A stretch of DNA of 7,173 bases from Bacillaceae bacterium (GCA_030149685.1 JASLGI010000154.1:1-7173); one strand, 5' to 3'. Positions 1-6,578 are shown, counted from the first letter of the stretch. Notes: generated by a model from the letters alone, not told the origin. A program made the numbers and translations.

Positions 1-1241
1 TCTGCTTCACGGACGATGTGTACTTTCTCAGGTGTAACCTCTCCGAGTACGCGGATACCGAGTCCTGGACCTGGGAATGGCTGACGGAAAACGATTTCCT
101 CAGGGAGTCCGAGTTCTAAACCGAGTTGACGCACTTCATCTTTGAAAAGTGCTGTAAGTGGCTCAATTAACTGGAAATCCATATCTTCTGGAAGTCCACC
201 GACGTTATGGTGTGATTTTATCGTTTCAGAAGTAGCTGTTCCGCTTTCAATGACGTCTGCATAAATCGTTCCTTGTGCTAAATAATCGATTCCTTCAAGT
301 TTCGCTGACTCATCGTCAAAGACGTAAATAAATTCGTTCCCAATCGTTTTACGTTTTTCTTCTGGGTCAGAAATCCCTTTTAATTTATTGAAGAAACGTT
401 CTTGTGCATCGACTTTAATGAAGTTCATATCAAAGTCTTCACTAAATGTTTTGACTACACTTTCTGCTTCTCCTTTACGAAGTAAACCGTGGTCAACGAA
501 AATACATGTTAACTGTTTACCGATCGCTTTATGCACGAGTGCTGCAACGACCGACGAGTCAACTCCTCCGCTTAATGCGCAAAGTACATTTTTGTCGCCG
601 ACTTCTTCACGAATACGTTCTACTTCTAAATCGACGAAATAAGCCATCGTCCATTTATTTTCTACACCACAAATGTCAAATACGAAGTCGTGTAAAACTG
701 TTTCTCCTTCTTCTGTCGCTTCAACTTCTGGGTAGAAGTTTAACGCATAAAATGGTTTTTCTTCATGAACGTATGCTAAATTGTCAGATGCGATTGCTTT
801 AAACCCTGATAAGCCTGTTAAATCATACGTTTCCTCACTTGTTTGTACATCGAATGTTGTTTTCGTATTCTCGAATAACACATCATTTTCGTGCGTCATT
901 GAAACAACTTCTTCCGTTGTAGAAACGACCGCTGCGTCATACCCAAAATGACGCGCTAATTCTTTCGCCCCGTAACCGAGTGCAAGCACTGGTAAACCGA
1001 GCGCAAAGATTTCTTTATCTACACGTAAATCATACTTGTTCGCAACTGCTTCATCGCCACCTGATAAAACAATTCCTACAGCGTTCATATTTTTAATTTC
1101 TTCTGCCGTCGTCGTATGAGTGTGTAACTCACTGTAGATTCCGACTTCACGTAATCGGCGTGTGACGAGCTGATTATGCTTACTTCCTAAGTCGAGAACA
1201 ACGACTTTTTCTTGTCCACGTAATAAAGGTGTTGTAGACAT
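1..1241 (-). CDS. guaA: GMP synthase with a degenerate glutaminase domain (partial, C-terminus off the left edge)
   Basis: GMP synthase makes GMP from XMP, ATP and an amide nitrogen, the last step of guanine nucleotide synthesis in the cytosol. My hand translation from ATG 1241 gives 413 uninterrupted codons of a family normally about 513 long, so roughly 100 C-terminal residues (most of the dimerisation domain) are missing. The synthetase half is intact: P-loop SGGVDSS at about 224-230, then FVDHGLLRKGEAE, DYLAQGT, IKSHHNVGGLPEDM and RQPFPGPGLGIRVLGEV. The N-terminal class I glutaminase half (about 12-195) is recognisable from VVLDLGS, NQLVTRRLRE and VLSGG. However, the nucleophile motif GICYG reads ALGYG (Gly89 replaces Cys), the histidine motif FHPE reads FYPE (Tyr170 replaces His, Glu172 kept), and the usual MSHGD segment is not recognisable. 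I infer an ammonia-dependent enzyme. The start has an AGAGG ribosome binding site 8 nt upstream. The gene follows the yeaC-yeaD-yebA operon, as in B. subtilis. Identity is certain; loss of glutaminase activity is inferred. Confidence 0.96.
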   Translation of the reverse strand, partial: MSTTPLLRGQEKVVVLDLGSKHNQLVTRRLREVGIYSELHTHTTTAEEIKNMNAVGIVLSGGDEAVANKYDLRVDKEIFALGLPVLALGYGAKELARHFGYDAAVVSTTEEVVSMTHENDVLFENTKTTFDVQTSEETYDLTGLSGFKAIASDNLAYVHEEKPFYALNFYPEVEATEEGETVLHDFVFDICGVENKWTMAYFVDLEVERIREEVGDKNVLCALSGGVDSSVVAALVHKAIGKQLTCIFVDHGLLRKGEAESVVKTFSEDFDMNFIKVDAQERFFNKLKGISDPEEKRKTIGNEFIYVFDDESAKLEGIDYLAQGTIYADVIESGTATSETIKSHHNVGGLPEDMDFQLIEPLTALFKDEVRQLGLELGLPEEIVFRQPFPGPGLGIRVLGEVTPEKVHIVREA

Positions 1242-1269
1242 CGTACCAACCTCTTTCTCATTCAAATTC

Positions 1270-1360
1270 CGAATAGTCACCATTAGGAAAAGGCACGCAG
1301 AAAGGATGGACCTTGCGTGCCTTTCAAAAGAACGTTCCACCGTTCACTTCTAACTATTCG
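1270..1360 (-). promoter_or_regulatory. Structured guaA 5' leader (possible cis-regulatory RNA, no known class)
   Basis: Read on the minus strand, this leader can close into a three-helix junction. The outer helix is 8 bp, CGAATAGT (1360-1353) with ACTATTCG (1277-1270). Inside it are a 5-bp hairpin, GAACG/CGTTC, with loop GTGGAA (1345-1330), and an 11-bp hairpin, AAAGGCACGCA/TGCGTGCCTTT (1324-1289), with a 14-nt loop. The loop GTGGA could pair with TCCAT in the other loop (five pairs, one G-U). The helices are seen directly; a regulatory role is inferred. The conserved junction bases of the purine riboswitch and the full T-box consensus are absent. The leader ends about 14 nt before the guaA ribosome binding site. 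It may be only an operon-end hairpin plus a chance outer helix. Confidence 0.35.
1289..1324 (-). terminator. Perfect 11-bp hairpin after yebA, weak terminator or leader hairpin
   Basis: The arms at 1289-1299 and 1314-1324 pair without mismatch around a 14-nt loop, with GC-rich GGCACGC in the centre. On the minus strand the 3' arm runs into TTTT and then CCTAATGG, so the U-tract is short and broken and termination is probably partial. It lies 59 nt after the yebA stop and 48 nt before the guaA start, so it may end the yeaC-yeaD-yebA transcript, attenuate guaA, or both. On the plus strand only three T residues follow, and no plus-strand gene ends here. Confidence 0.5.
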
Positions 1361-1379
1361 TTCGAATATAACTATCATT

Positions 1380-1408
1380 ATTTTACTTCTCTTTCTTTGA
1401 TAAATCAA
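1380..1408 (-). promoter_or_regulatory. Candidate sigma-A promoter for guaA
   Basis: On the minus strand TTGATT (1408-1403) and TAAAAT (1385-1380) are separated by exactly 17 nt. They match the -35 consensus TTGACA at 4 of 6 positions and the -10 consensus TATAAT at 5 of 6. The -35 lies inside the last codons of yebA and the -10 covers its stop codon. Transcription would begin near 1373 and give a leader of about 130 nt that contains all the helices at 1270-1360. This is a prediction by eye from consensus only. Confidence 0.4.
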
Positions 1409-3485
1409 CCCGTAACCGATGCTCGTACCAATTGAGTGACTCTTCGTAAACAGACCAGTCTTCTGACTCTTCTTCATCGCTATAAATACATTGTTCATAA
1501 TACGATGTAAGTTCGACAAAACGCGTCGTTTCAAAGTCTTCATCTACACGGCGTGCAAACTGTTGGAGTGTTTCATAAGGTGCACGCGACCAACCTTTTT
1601 TCGCTAACAAACGAAGAAGTTGTTGATAACGTCGTTCAAAACTTGTCACAGAATCGACTTCTTTTTTCTTTTTATAATAACCGAATGCAATGACGCCTCC
1701 AACACCGAGCAACCCTACCATCACTGCTAAGAAAAATAACTGCCAGTTAAAGCGACGTTCTTTTTCTTCTTTTTCAACGCTTTCCTCTTTCGCTTCACTC
1801 GTTGCCTGCTCCTCTGTCTTTTCAGCATTCGGTACATCGACTTCTTCCTCTTCTATTTGTTCTTCCGTCGCTTCTTCTAAATCGACCGTTCGTTCGAATT
1901 GAGTCGGTGCATCAAAACCGACAGTCGGCTCAAAAGGAATCCAACCGAGTGTTGGGAAATAAACTTCTACCCATGAGTGGGCATCATTTTCTGTAATTAA
2001 TGTCGTACCTGTTTCAGCATCATACGCACCACTTGCGTAGCCTTTTGCCCAACGTGCAGGAATATCTAATGTACGGAGTAAAACGACCATCGAAGAAGAA
2101 TAGTTGTCACAATAACCTTTTTTCGTTTCAAAAACGAATTGATCGACATAATCTTCATCTTTTTCAGGATAAGGAACATCTTTTTTCTCATAACGATACC
2201 CTGCTTCTGTGAAATACGATTCAATCGCTCGTACTCGATCATAAGTCGTCGAAGCATCTTTTGTAATTTGCTCCGCCAAATCGTATAACCGAGCAGGTAG
2301 TTGCTCTGGTAACTGTGTATACATCATTTGTTCGTCTTCGGTTAATTCCATTAACTCATCATCTAATGTACGCAAATACGTTTCATCATACACCCGTTGT
2401 TGGTACGTATACGTCATCTCTTTCGGCCAATCATTTGCTTCTTCAAAGAAATGTTGTTCGTATAAAGGCAGGCGCTTCAATGGTGGTCCATCCTCAATAC
2501 TCGTCATCCCGTATACGACCGGTACGTAAGGCCACGTTCGATGAAAAGTAATCGTCATCTCTTCATCGTTCGCTGCTTTCGTCGCTGGCACATCTTCTAT
2601 TTGTTTTTCTTGTTCTGTCCGCCAACCTTTAGATGTGTAATAATCACGCACTTCTAAACGATAATAATGACGATCGGCAGTATCTACCGTCATCACCGGT
2701 GCATAATTATCTTTTACCGAGCCACCGAGTTGATCATCGTGTTCACGATAACCACTCGTTGCCGCTTCTTTTTTCTTTGACCATTGAAACACTTGTGACC
2801 AGTCATTTGACACAGGATCAAACGGCACAACCGCTAAAGTTCCGGCAAATGCAAAAACAGTCAACAACGCAAAAATACCGATATTTTTATAAAAGTCTTT
2901 TCGTTGCCATAGAAGTGTTTCATTTAACCAACGGCGTAACCACTTCACAGAAAATAATAAGCCGACACTGTATAAAACAATGCGGATAAACGCCCAAGGT
3001 TCTACTGGTACATGAAATAAAGGCATAGCAGAGAAAAAGACGAGTGTCACGATCACAAATAAATTTACACGTTGTAACTCATCGATCCAATAATAAACGA
3101 AATACGTAAATGCCCATAAAACAATAAAGAAAAATAATGTTTGGCAATCATTCGTTAAATATTGTGTACTCTCTGTAAATATCGCTTCTATATTTAATAC
3201 CCATTGTTCTTTCCAATATAAAATAAATGCCTTTAATGTGTAAGCGGAATGATAGAAAATAACGAATGGAAAAAACAAAATTAAAGCGAATTTCAATGGA
3301 ATGCTAAAGAAAAAAGGCAAACGAATATAATATAAAAATAAACTTGCCCCTACGAAAAAGAGGAAGATATAATAATAACTCGATTGCGTCGCTTGTAAAA
3401 TTGGTTGCAGCCATTCCGCAATCATCCCGAATGCGAATAAATAGGCAAGTAAACGTAAGAAATAATACGTGCGACTACTTTTCAT
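1383..3485 (-). CDS. yebA: Transglutaminase-like membrane protein (YebA/TgpA-type, DUF3488-transglutaminase-DUF4129)
   Basis: A 700-residue polytopic membrane protein. The first 225 or so residues hold several hydrophobic segments (about 7-27, 37-57, 62-85, 115-135, 141-157, 165-182, 202-222). An extracytoplasmic domain follows, with a transglutaminase core: GYCDNYSSS gives the nucleophilic Cys at about 459, NDAHSWVEV the His at about 503, and GWIPFEPT is the usual third block. A very acidic Glu/Lys linker (about 532-577) leads to a last membrane helix (about 580-603) and a cytoplasmic DUF4129-like tail. The family is thought to act as a protease or crosslinking-type thiol enzyme outside the membrane; the substrate is unknown. 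I chose ATG 3485 because GGAGG sits 8 nt before it. The longer reading frame would start at GTG 3494, which overlaps that same ribosome binding site. The start overlaps the end of the DUF58 gene by 11 nt, so translation is probably coupled. Confidence 0.93.
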   Translation of the reverse strand: MKSSRTYYFLRLLAYLFAFGMIAEWLQPILQATQSSYYYIFLFFVGASLFLYYIRLPFFFSIPLKFALILFFPFVIFYHSAYTLKAFILYWKEQWVLNIEAIFTESTQYLTNDCQTLFFFIVLWAFTYFVYYWIDELQRVNLFVIVTLVFFSAMPLFHVPVEPWAFIRIVLYSVGLLFSVKWLRRWLNETLLWQRKDFYKNIGIFALLTVFAFAGTLAVVPFDPVSNDWSQVFQWSKKKEAATSGYREHDDQLGGSVKDNYAPVMTVDTADRHYYRLEVRDYYTSKGWRTEQEKQIEDVPATKAANDEEMTITFHRTWPYVPVVYGMTSIEDGPPLKRLPLYEQHFFEEANDWPKEMTYTYQQRVYDETYLRTLDDELMELTEDEQMMYTQLPEQLPARLYDLAEQITKDASTTYDRVRAIESYFTEAGYRYEKKDVPYPEKDEDYVDQFVFETKKGYCDNYSSSMVVLLRTLDIPARWAKGYASGAYDAETGTTLITENDAHSWVEVYFPTLGWIPFEPTVGFDAPTQFERTVDLEEATEEQIEEEEVDVPNAEKTEEQATSEAKEESVEKEEKERRFNWQLFFLAVMVGLLGVGGVIAFGYYKKKKEVDSVTSFERRYQQLLRLLAKKGWSRAPYETLQQFARRVDEDFETTRFVELTSYYEQCIYSDEEESEDWSVYEESLNWYEHRLRVDLSKKEK

Positions 3486-4593
3486 TCGACGCACCTCCCA
3501 TCAATTGTCGGAAAGTTTCTTGCGGAATCCATTCATAATAAACATGTCCTTTTCGTTCAAGAAGACGATCCATTTGATCGGAAAGGATGTAGTAAACTGT
3601 CGGAACTTTCGGCAGTTGACCCGCCTCCATTGCTGTTTGTTCAGAAGTAGCGACTGTTGCCACGATCGACGTCTCCTCTTTCCATTGACGTTCACGTGCA
3701 ACATACGGCTTCTCCTTCACCGTTGCTAATTGATCGAGCAACTCACGAAACTCTCTCTCAGATGTAATGAACATCGATGGTTGCTCATTGATTTGAACTT
3801 CTAAAGTCGCTCTCTGTTGTACAAGCGTATAAACGAGAGAAGCAAATAGTTGAATACGTTCTTCTAAATACTCCCCTTCTACACTATCAAAATATAAAGC
3901 GACCCGCTTTTCTTCTCCTCGTTCAAACTCTTTCGTCATCATCTGCTGACGACGTGCAGTTTCTTTCCAATGAATATGCGATAAAGAGTCACCTCTTACA
4001 TAAGGCCGAGTAGAAGTAGGTATCGTCACATCTTGAGAAAACAACATGGAAGTCCCTCCATCACTACTCATCCCTATTTCCTCAAAACGCCCAAACAATA
4101 ATTCACGATACAAAGGATAGACATAAAAAGAAACATTCATCGGATGGACCGCTTCTTTCACACTTAAATGCAAGCTGTCGGACAATCGAATGACCGCTTG
4201 TTTACTCGTATATTTACCTCGCTCCCATTGTTCCGTCGGTATATCATATGTCCAACGCTTTCGAAATCCTACCCAACGGAAAGCGGTCTTCTCTAGCACA
4301 TGTGGGTCATTCATTCGCTCCCAACGGATTGTCAGTTCGACAACACCTAATGGAAAGCGACTTTTTCGTTCCACAACATAACGTATAAAACGTTCCCCCG
4401 TCATTTCATTCACTACATGTCGCTCACGAACAGCCCATTTTTTCGGCCGCAATAACATCATAAGAACACTATAACTAGCAAAGATCGAATAAATCGCAAG
4501 TAAAAAATAATGCACGAACTGTTGATACGTAACCGCTGCGTAAATGAGTCCACCCCATAAAACGAATAACGTGAGTAACTTCATTCGATTCAT
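3475..4593 (-). CDS. yeaD: DUF58 family protein (YeaD-like)
   Basis: A protein of 372 residues. Two hydrophobic segments near the N-terminus (about residues 5-22 and 26-48) should anchor it in the membrane, with the rest probably in the cytoplasm. The DUF58 signature is clear around residues 195-226: RPYVRGDSLSHIHWKETAR followed by KEFERGEE. After it, VALYFDS resembles the start of the von Willebrand A-like fold common in this family, although a full metal-binding DxSxS motif is not evident. Family members nearly always sit beside MoxR ATPases, and here the MoxR gene is directly upstream and the transglutaminase directly downstream. The role is unknown; assembly or activation of an envelope complex driven by MoxR is the usual proposal. 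Two starts are possible. ATG 4599 overlaps the upstream stop as ATGA but has no spacing from AGAAGG, whereas ATG 4593 lies 6 nt after it. I chose 4593. Confidence 0.9.
   Translation of the reverse strand: MNRMKLLTLFVLWGGLIYAAVTYQQFVHYFLLAIYSIFASYSVLMMLLRPKKWAVRERHVVNEMTGERFIRYVVERKSRFPLGVVELTIRWERMNDPHVLEKTAFRWVGFRKRWTYDIPTEQWERGKYTSKQAVIRLSDSLHLSVKEAVHPMNVSFYVYPLYRELLFGRFEEIGMSSDGGTSMLFSQDVTIPTSTRPYVRGDSLSHIHWKETARRQQMMTKEFERGEEKRVALYFDSVEGEYLEERIQLFASLVYTLVQQRATLEVQINEQPSMFITSEREFRELLDQLATVKEKPYVARERQWKEETSIVATVATSEQTAMEAGQLPKVPTVYYILSDQMDRLLERKGHVYYEWIPQETFRQLMGGASNEK
3492..3499 (-). promoter_or_regulatory. Ribosome binding site that sets the yebA start
   Basis: The minus strand reads GGGAGGTG here, near-perfect complementarity to the 16S rRNA tail. 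The spacer from GGAGG to ATG 3485 is 8 nt. The in-frame GTG at 3494 begins inside this site and so cannot use it, which makes the 700-codon version the better call. The site lies in the last codons of the upstream DUF58 gene. Confidence 0.85.
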
Positions 4594-4595
4594 CG

Positions 4596-5525
4596 TCATC
4601 CTTCTACCGGCACCGGAATCAACTGTAAAATATCATCGATAATTTGCTCACTCGTCACACCGTTATAAGCAGCATCTCGACGGACTAACAAACGATGACG
4701 CGCTATTGGGGAAAACAACATTTGAACATCATCGGGTGTAACGAATGTACGACCTTTTACATACGCATAAGCTTGCGCCGCTCGCATATAAGCAATAGTA
4801 CTTCGTGGACTCATTCCAAGAGCGACCGCTTCATGTTCTCGCGTTGAACGAACGAGCTTTACAATATAAGTCGCGATATTTTCAGCGACATGAATTTGAC
4901 GCACTTCTTTTTGCATCTGTAAAACGTCCTCTACGGTACATACTGCTCGTAATTGATCAGCAGATCTCGCTTCATCTTCTAAAACAAGTCGAATTTCCTC
5001 TTCTTCTGATGGATAACCGATCGTTAATAAAAATAAAAAGCGATCTAATTGCGCTTCAGGTAAAGGATACGTTCCTTGATGTTCAACAGGGTTTTGCGTC
5101 GCCATAACGAAAAATGGCTCTGGTAATGGATACGTCTTTCCATCAACAGTCAACGAACGCTCTTCCATACTCTCTAATAAAGCAGATTGCGTTTTCGGGC
5201 TTGCGCGGTTTAACTCATCCGCGAGTACGACACCTCCAAATATTGGACCTTCTTCAAACTGAAACGTCCGATGTTCTGGGTGATAAATAGAAACACCTGT
5301 AATATCGGCAGGTAACAAGTCAGGGGTTAACTGAATTCGGCTAAATGAAGCATCTATCGATGTCGCTAACGCTTTCACGAGCGCAGTTTTTCCAACTCCT
5401 GGTACATCTTCTAACAATATATGCCCTTCGCTTAATAAAGCGACGAGGCTTAATTCGATAATCGAACGTTTCCCTAAAATGACACGTTCGACATTGTCGA
5501 TCAATGATTGAATAGTCGCATGCAT
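4596..5525 (-). CDS. yeaC: MoxR-family AAA+ ATPase (YeaC-like)
   Basis: A 309-residue cytosolic AAA+ ATPase of the MoxR group, probably a hexameric chaperone that uses ATP to remodel partner proteins. In order: Walker A VPGVGKTA at 41-48, Walker B VVLADE at 99-104 followed by the MoxR block LNRASPKTQSALLESMEE, sensor 1 ATQNP with Asn145, the LDRF block with Arg162 as likely arginine finger, and sensor 2 SPRS with Arg241. The C-terminal lid region contains TPDDV, also typical. Length and motifs are complete, so it should be active. ATG 5525 is supported by AAAGGAG with an 8-nt spacer. Its stop overlaps ATG 4599 of the DUF58 gene, so the two are translated as a unit. Neighbouring DUF58 and transglutaminase genes point to envelope-related work, but no client is known from the sequence. 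Confidence 0.95.
   Translation of the reverse strand: MHATIQSLIDNVERVILGKRSIIELSLVALLSEGHILLEDVPGVGKTALVKALATSIDASFSRIQLTPDLLPADITGVSIYHPEHRTFQFEEGPIFGGVVLADELNRASPKTQSALLESMEERSLTVDGKTYPLPEPFFVMATQNPVEHQGTYPLPEAQLDRFLFLLTIGYPSEEEEIRLVLEDEARSADQLRAVCTVEDVLQMQKEVRQIHVAENIATYIVKLVRSTREHEAVALGMSPRSTIAYMRAAQAYAYVKGRTFVTPDDVQMLFSPIARHRLLVRRDAAYNGVTSEQIIDDILQLIPVPVEG
4600..4605 (-). promoter_or_regulatory. Ribosome binding site of the DUF58 gene
   Basis: AGAAGG on the minus strand, in the last codons of the MoxR gene. It touches ATG 4599 but is 6 nt from ATG 4593, so it favours the second start. The difference is only two residues. Confidence 0.55.
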
Positions 5526-5533
5526 AGTTAAAA

Positions 5534-5540
5534 CTCCTTT
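5534..5540 (-). promoter_or_regulatory. Strong ribosome binding site of the MoxR gene
   Basis: AAAGGAG on the minus strand, 8 nt before ATG 5525. Its first base overlaps the stop codon of the 30-codon small ORF upstream, an arrangement that could couple the two if the small ORF is translated. Confidence 0.8.
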
Positions 5541-5631
5541 AAATGAATAACTGTATTTCTTCTACGATAGCGATTATTTCTTGAAACGACAAGCTTTTCT
5601 CATTATGTTTCTTCAATTCGTCTATCGTCAT
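5539..5631 (-). CDS. Possible small protein of 30 residues upstream of the MoxR gene (unrecognised)
   Basis: An open frame from ATG 5631 to TAA 5541-5539 encodes a 30-residue peptide beginning MTIDELKKHNEKS and ending EEIQLFI, charged at the start and amphipathic or hydrophobic at the end. I do not recognise it. Points in favour: the amino-acid mix is protein-like and the stop overlaps the ribosome binding site of the next gene, as in coupled leader peptides. Points against: no Shine-Dalgarno sequence precedes the ATG, a TAG stop lies immediately before it, frames this short arise often by chance, and a promoter-like pair overlaps its start. It could also be the remnant of a longer lost gene. 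Confidence 0.2.
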   Translation of the reverse strand: MTIDELKKHNEKSLSFQEIIAIVEEIQLFI

Positions 5632-5632
5632 C
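5601..5632 (-). promoter_or_regulatory. Weak promoter candidate for the yeaC-yeaD-yebA operon
   Basis: After the nadE terminator the operon needs its own promoter within about 180 nt. The best pair I find by eye on the minus strand is ATGACG and CATAAT with an 18-nt spacer (4 of 6 and 5 of 6 consensus matches). It overlaps the start of the small ORF, so the two readings compete. A second, weaker pair further down is TTGTCG with TATCGT at 17 nt. Neither is convincing alone. Confidence 0.22.
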
Positions 5633-5708
5633 TATTAACTGTAACGGATGATTAGAAAGAAAGTTGCTTTTTTTCGTAGTTGTTAACCGATTGAAATATT
5701 GTTACAAC

Positions 5709-5742
5709 AAAAAATGCATGAGCTTTTACACTCATGCATTTT
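5709..5742 (-). terminator. Intrinsic terminator of the pncB-nadE unit
   Basis: A 12-bp perfect stem pairs 5711-5722 with 5731-5742 around an 8-nt loop (minus strand AAAATGCATGAG and CTCATGCATTTT), beginning 1 nt after the nadE stop and ending in six T residues on the minus strand. The stem is AT-rich at its base, but the U-tract is good. It separates NAD salvage from the MoxR operon. Confidence 0.85.
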
Positions 5743-5743
5743 C

Positions 5744-6568
5744 TTATTTCCAAAACTCATCAAATACTGTTATCGGTAAATGACGTTTATGTTGAGAAGT
5801 TAAATAGAGACGTTCAATCGTTGCTTTCGCCTCATCTGACACTTCTTTACCTTCTAAGTAGTCATCGATTTCATCATACGTTACCCCTAATGCTACTTCA
5901 TCAGGCTCTGCTGGATTTTCTTCCTCTAAATCCGCTGTCGGTACTTTCATATATAAATATGCTGGACAGTTCAACTCACGTAACAAAGCGCGACCTTGGC
6001 GTTTATTCAAACGATAAATCGGCATGAGGTCAGCTCCACCGTCACCGTATTTCGTATAAAAACCTGTCACTGCCTCCGCTGCGTGATCACTTCCTAAAAC
6101 GATTGTACCCGTCGCCGCACCGATTGCATATTGTACTTTCATGCGCTCGCGTGCTTTTTCATTTCCTTTAGCAAAGTCGGATAACTCAATTCCTGCTTCT
6201 TTTAATGAAGCGACACTCGCATCAACAGCTGGCTTCACATCTACTGTGATCGTTCGTGACGGTTGAATGAAATGAAGCGCTGCTTGACAATCTTCTTCAT
6301 CAAACTGTTTGCCATAAGGTAAACGAACAGCGATAAATTCATACGTATCGTTACCATCTTCTTCATTCAATTCATTTACCGCCATTTGCGCTAACTTCCC
6401 TACGAGTGTAGAATCTTGCCCGCCTGAAATACCGAGGACAAATCCTTTCACAAAAGAATGTTTCCGAGCATATTCTTTCATGAAATCAATCGAACGACGG
6501 ATTTCTACTCGTGGATCAATTTCAGGTTGGACGTAGAGACGTTCAATAATTTCGCGTTGTAACGTCAT
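5744..6568 (-). CDS. nadE: Ammonia-dependent NAD synthetase
   Basis: Converts nicotinate adenine dinucleotide to NAD using ATP and ammonia, the last step of NAD synthesis, in the cytosol as a homodimer. The 274-residue length is typical of the short Bacillus type, which has only the synthetase domain and no nitrilase-like glutaminase domain. Visible motifs are the PP-loop [10 protein letters not shown] at about 45-54, [12 protein letters not shown] at 82-93, and the substrate-binding block [20 protein letters not shown] at 161-180. Then come [22 protein letters not shown] at 231-240 and the C-terminal HKR at 260-262. ATG 6568 is preceded by AGGAGG with a 6-nt spacer. The gene starts 10 nt after the pncB stop, so the enzymes are almost certainly co-transcribed and act two steps apart in nicotinate salvage. 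A strong terminator follows. Nothing unusual in the sequence. Confidence 0.97.
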   Translation of the reverse strand: MTLQREIIERLYVQPEIDPRVEIRRSIDFMKEYARKHSFVKGFVLGISGGQDSTLVGKLAQMAVNELNEEDGNDTYEFIAVRLPYGKQFDEEDCQAALHFIQPSRTITVDVKPAVDASVASLKEAGIELSDFAKGNEKARERMKVQYAIGAATGTIVLGSDHAAEAVTGFYTKYGDGGADLMPIYRLNKRQGRALLRELNCPAYLYMKVPTADLEEENPAEPDEVALGVTYDEIDDYLEGKEVSDEAKATIERLYLTSQHKRHLPITVFDEFWK

Positions 6569-6578
6569 TCAATCCCTC

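Noticed and set aside
388..802. Two overlapping plus-strand ORFs inside guaA
   Set aside because: They are antisense to a well-conserved coding region, have low-complexity Ser/Leu-rich translations and no ribosome binding site. The same applies to the plus-strand frames within 1690-5107 and 5734-6027.
1324..1346. T-box-like sequence GAACGGTGGAACGTTC in the guaA leader
   Set aside because: It shares GGTGGAAC with the T-box consensus AGGGTGGNACCGCG but lacks the rest. The leader is too short for a specifier stem, and guaA is not an aminoacylation or amino-acid gene.
1354..1370. PurR box-like TATTCGAACGAA near the guaA transcription start
   Set aside because: It contains CGAAC but misses several positions of the AWWWCCGAACWWT consensus, and I find no second box in the expected inverted orientation.
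1242..1373. Purine riboswitch upstream of guaA
   Set aside because: A riboswitch is plausible by gene context, but the conserved junction bases and paired loop sequences of the purine aptamer are absent on the minus strand.
1283..1543. Minus-strand 86-codon ORF overlapping the end of the transglutaminase gene
   Set aside because: It is an out-of-frame shadow of yebA that runs into the hairpin region; its translation is Arg/Lys-rich and resembles nothing known.
3486..3494. GTG start for the transglutaminase gene, giving 703 residues
   Set aside because: The GTG lies inside the GGGAGGTG ribosome binding site that serves ATG 3485, so it has no usable site of its own.
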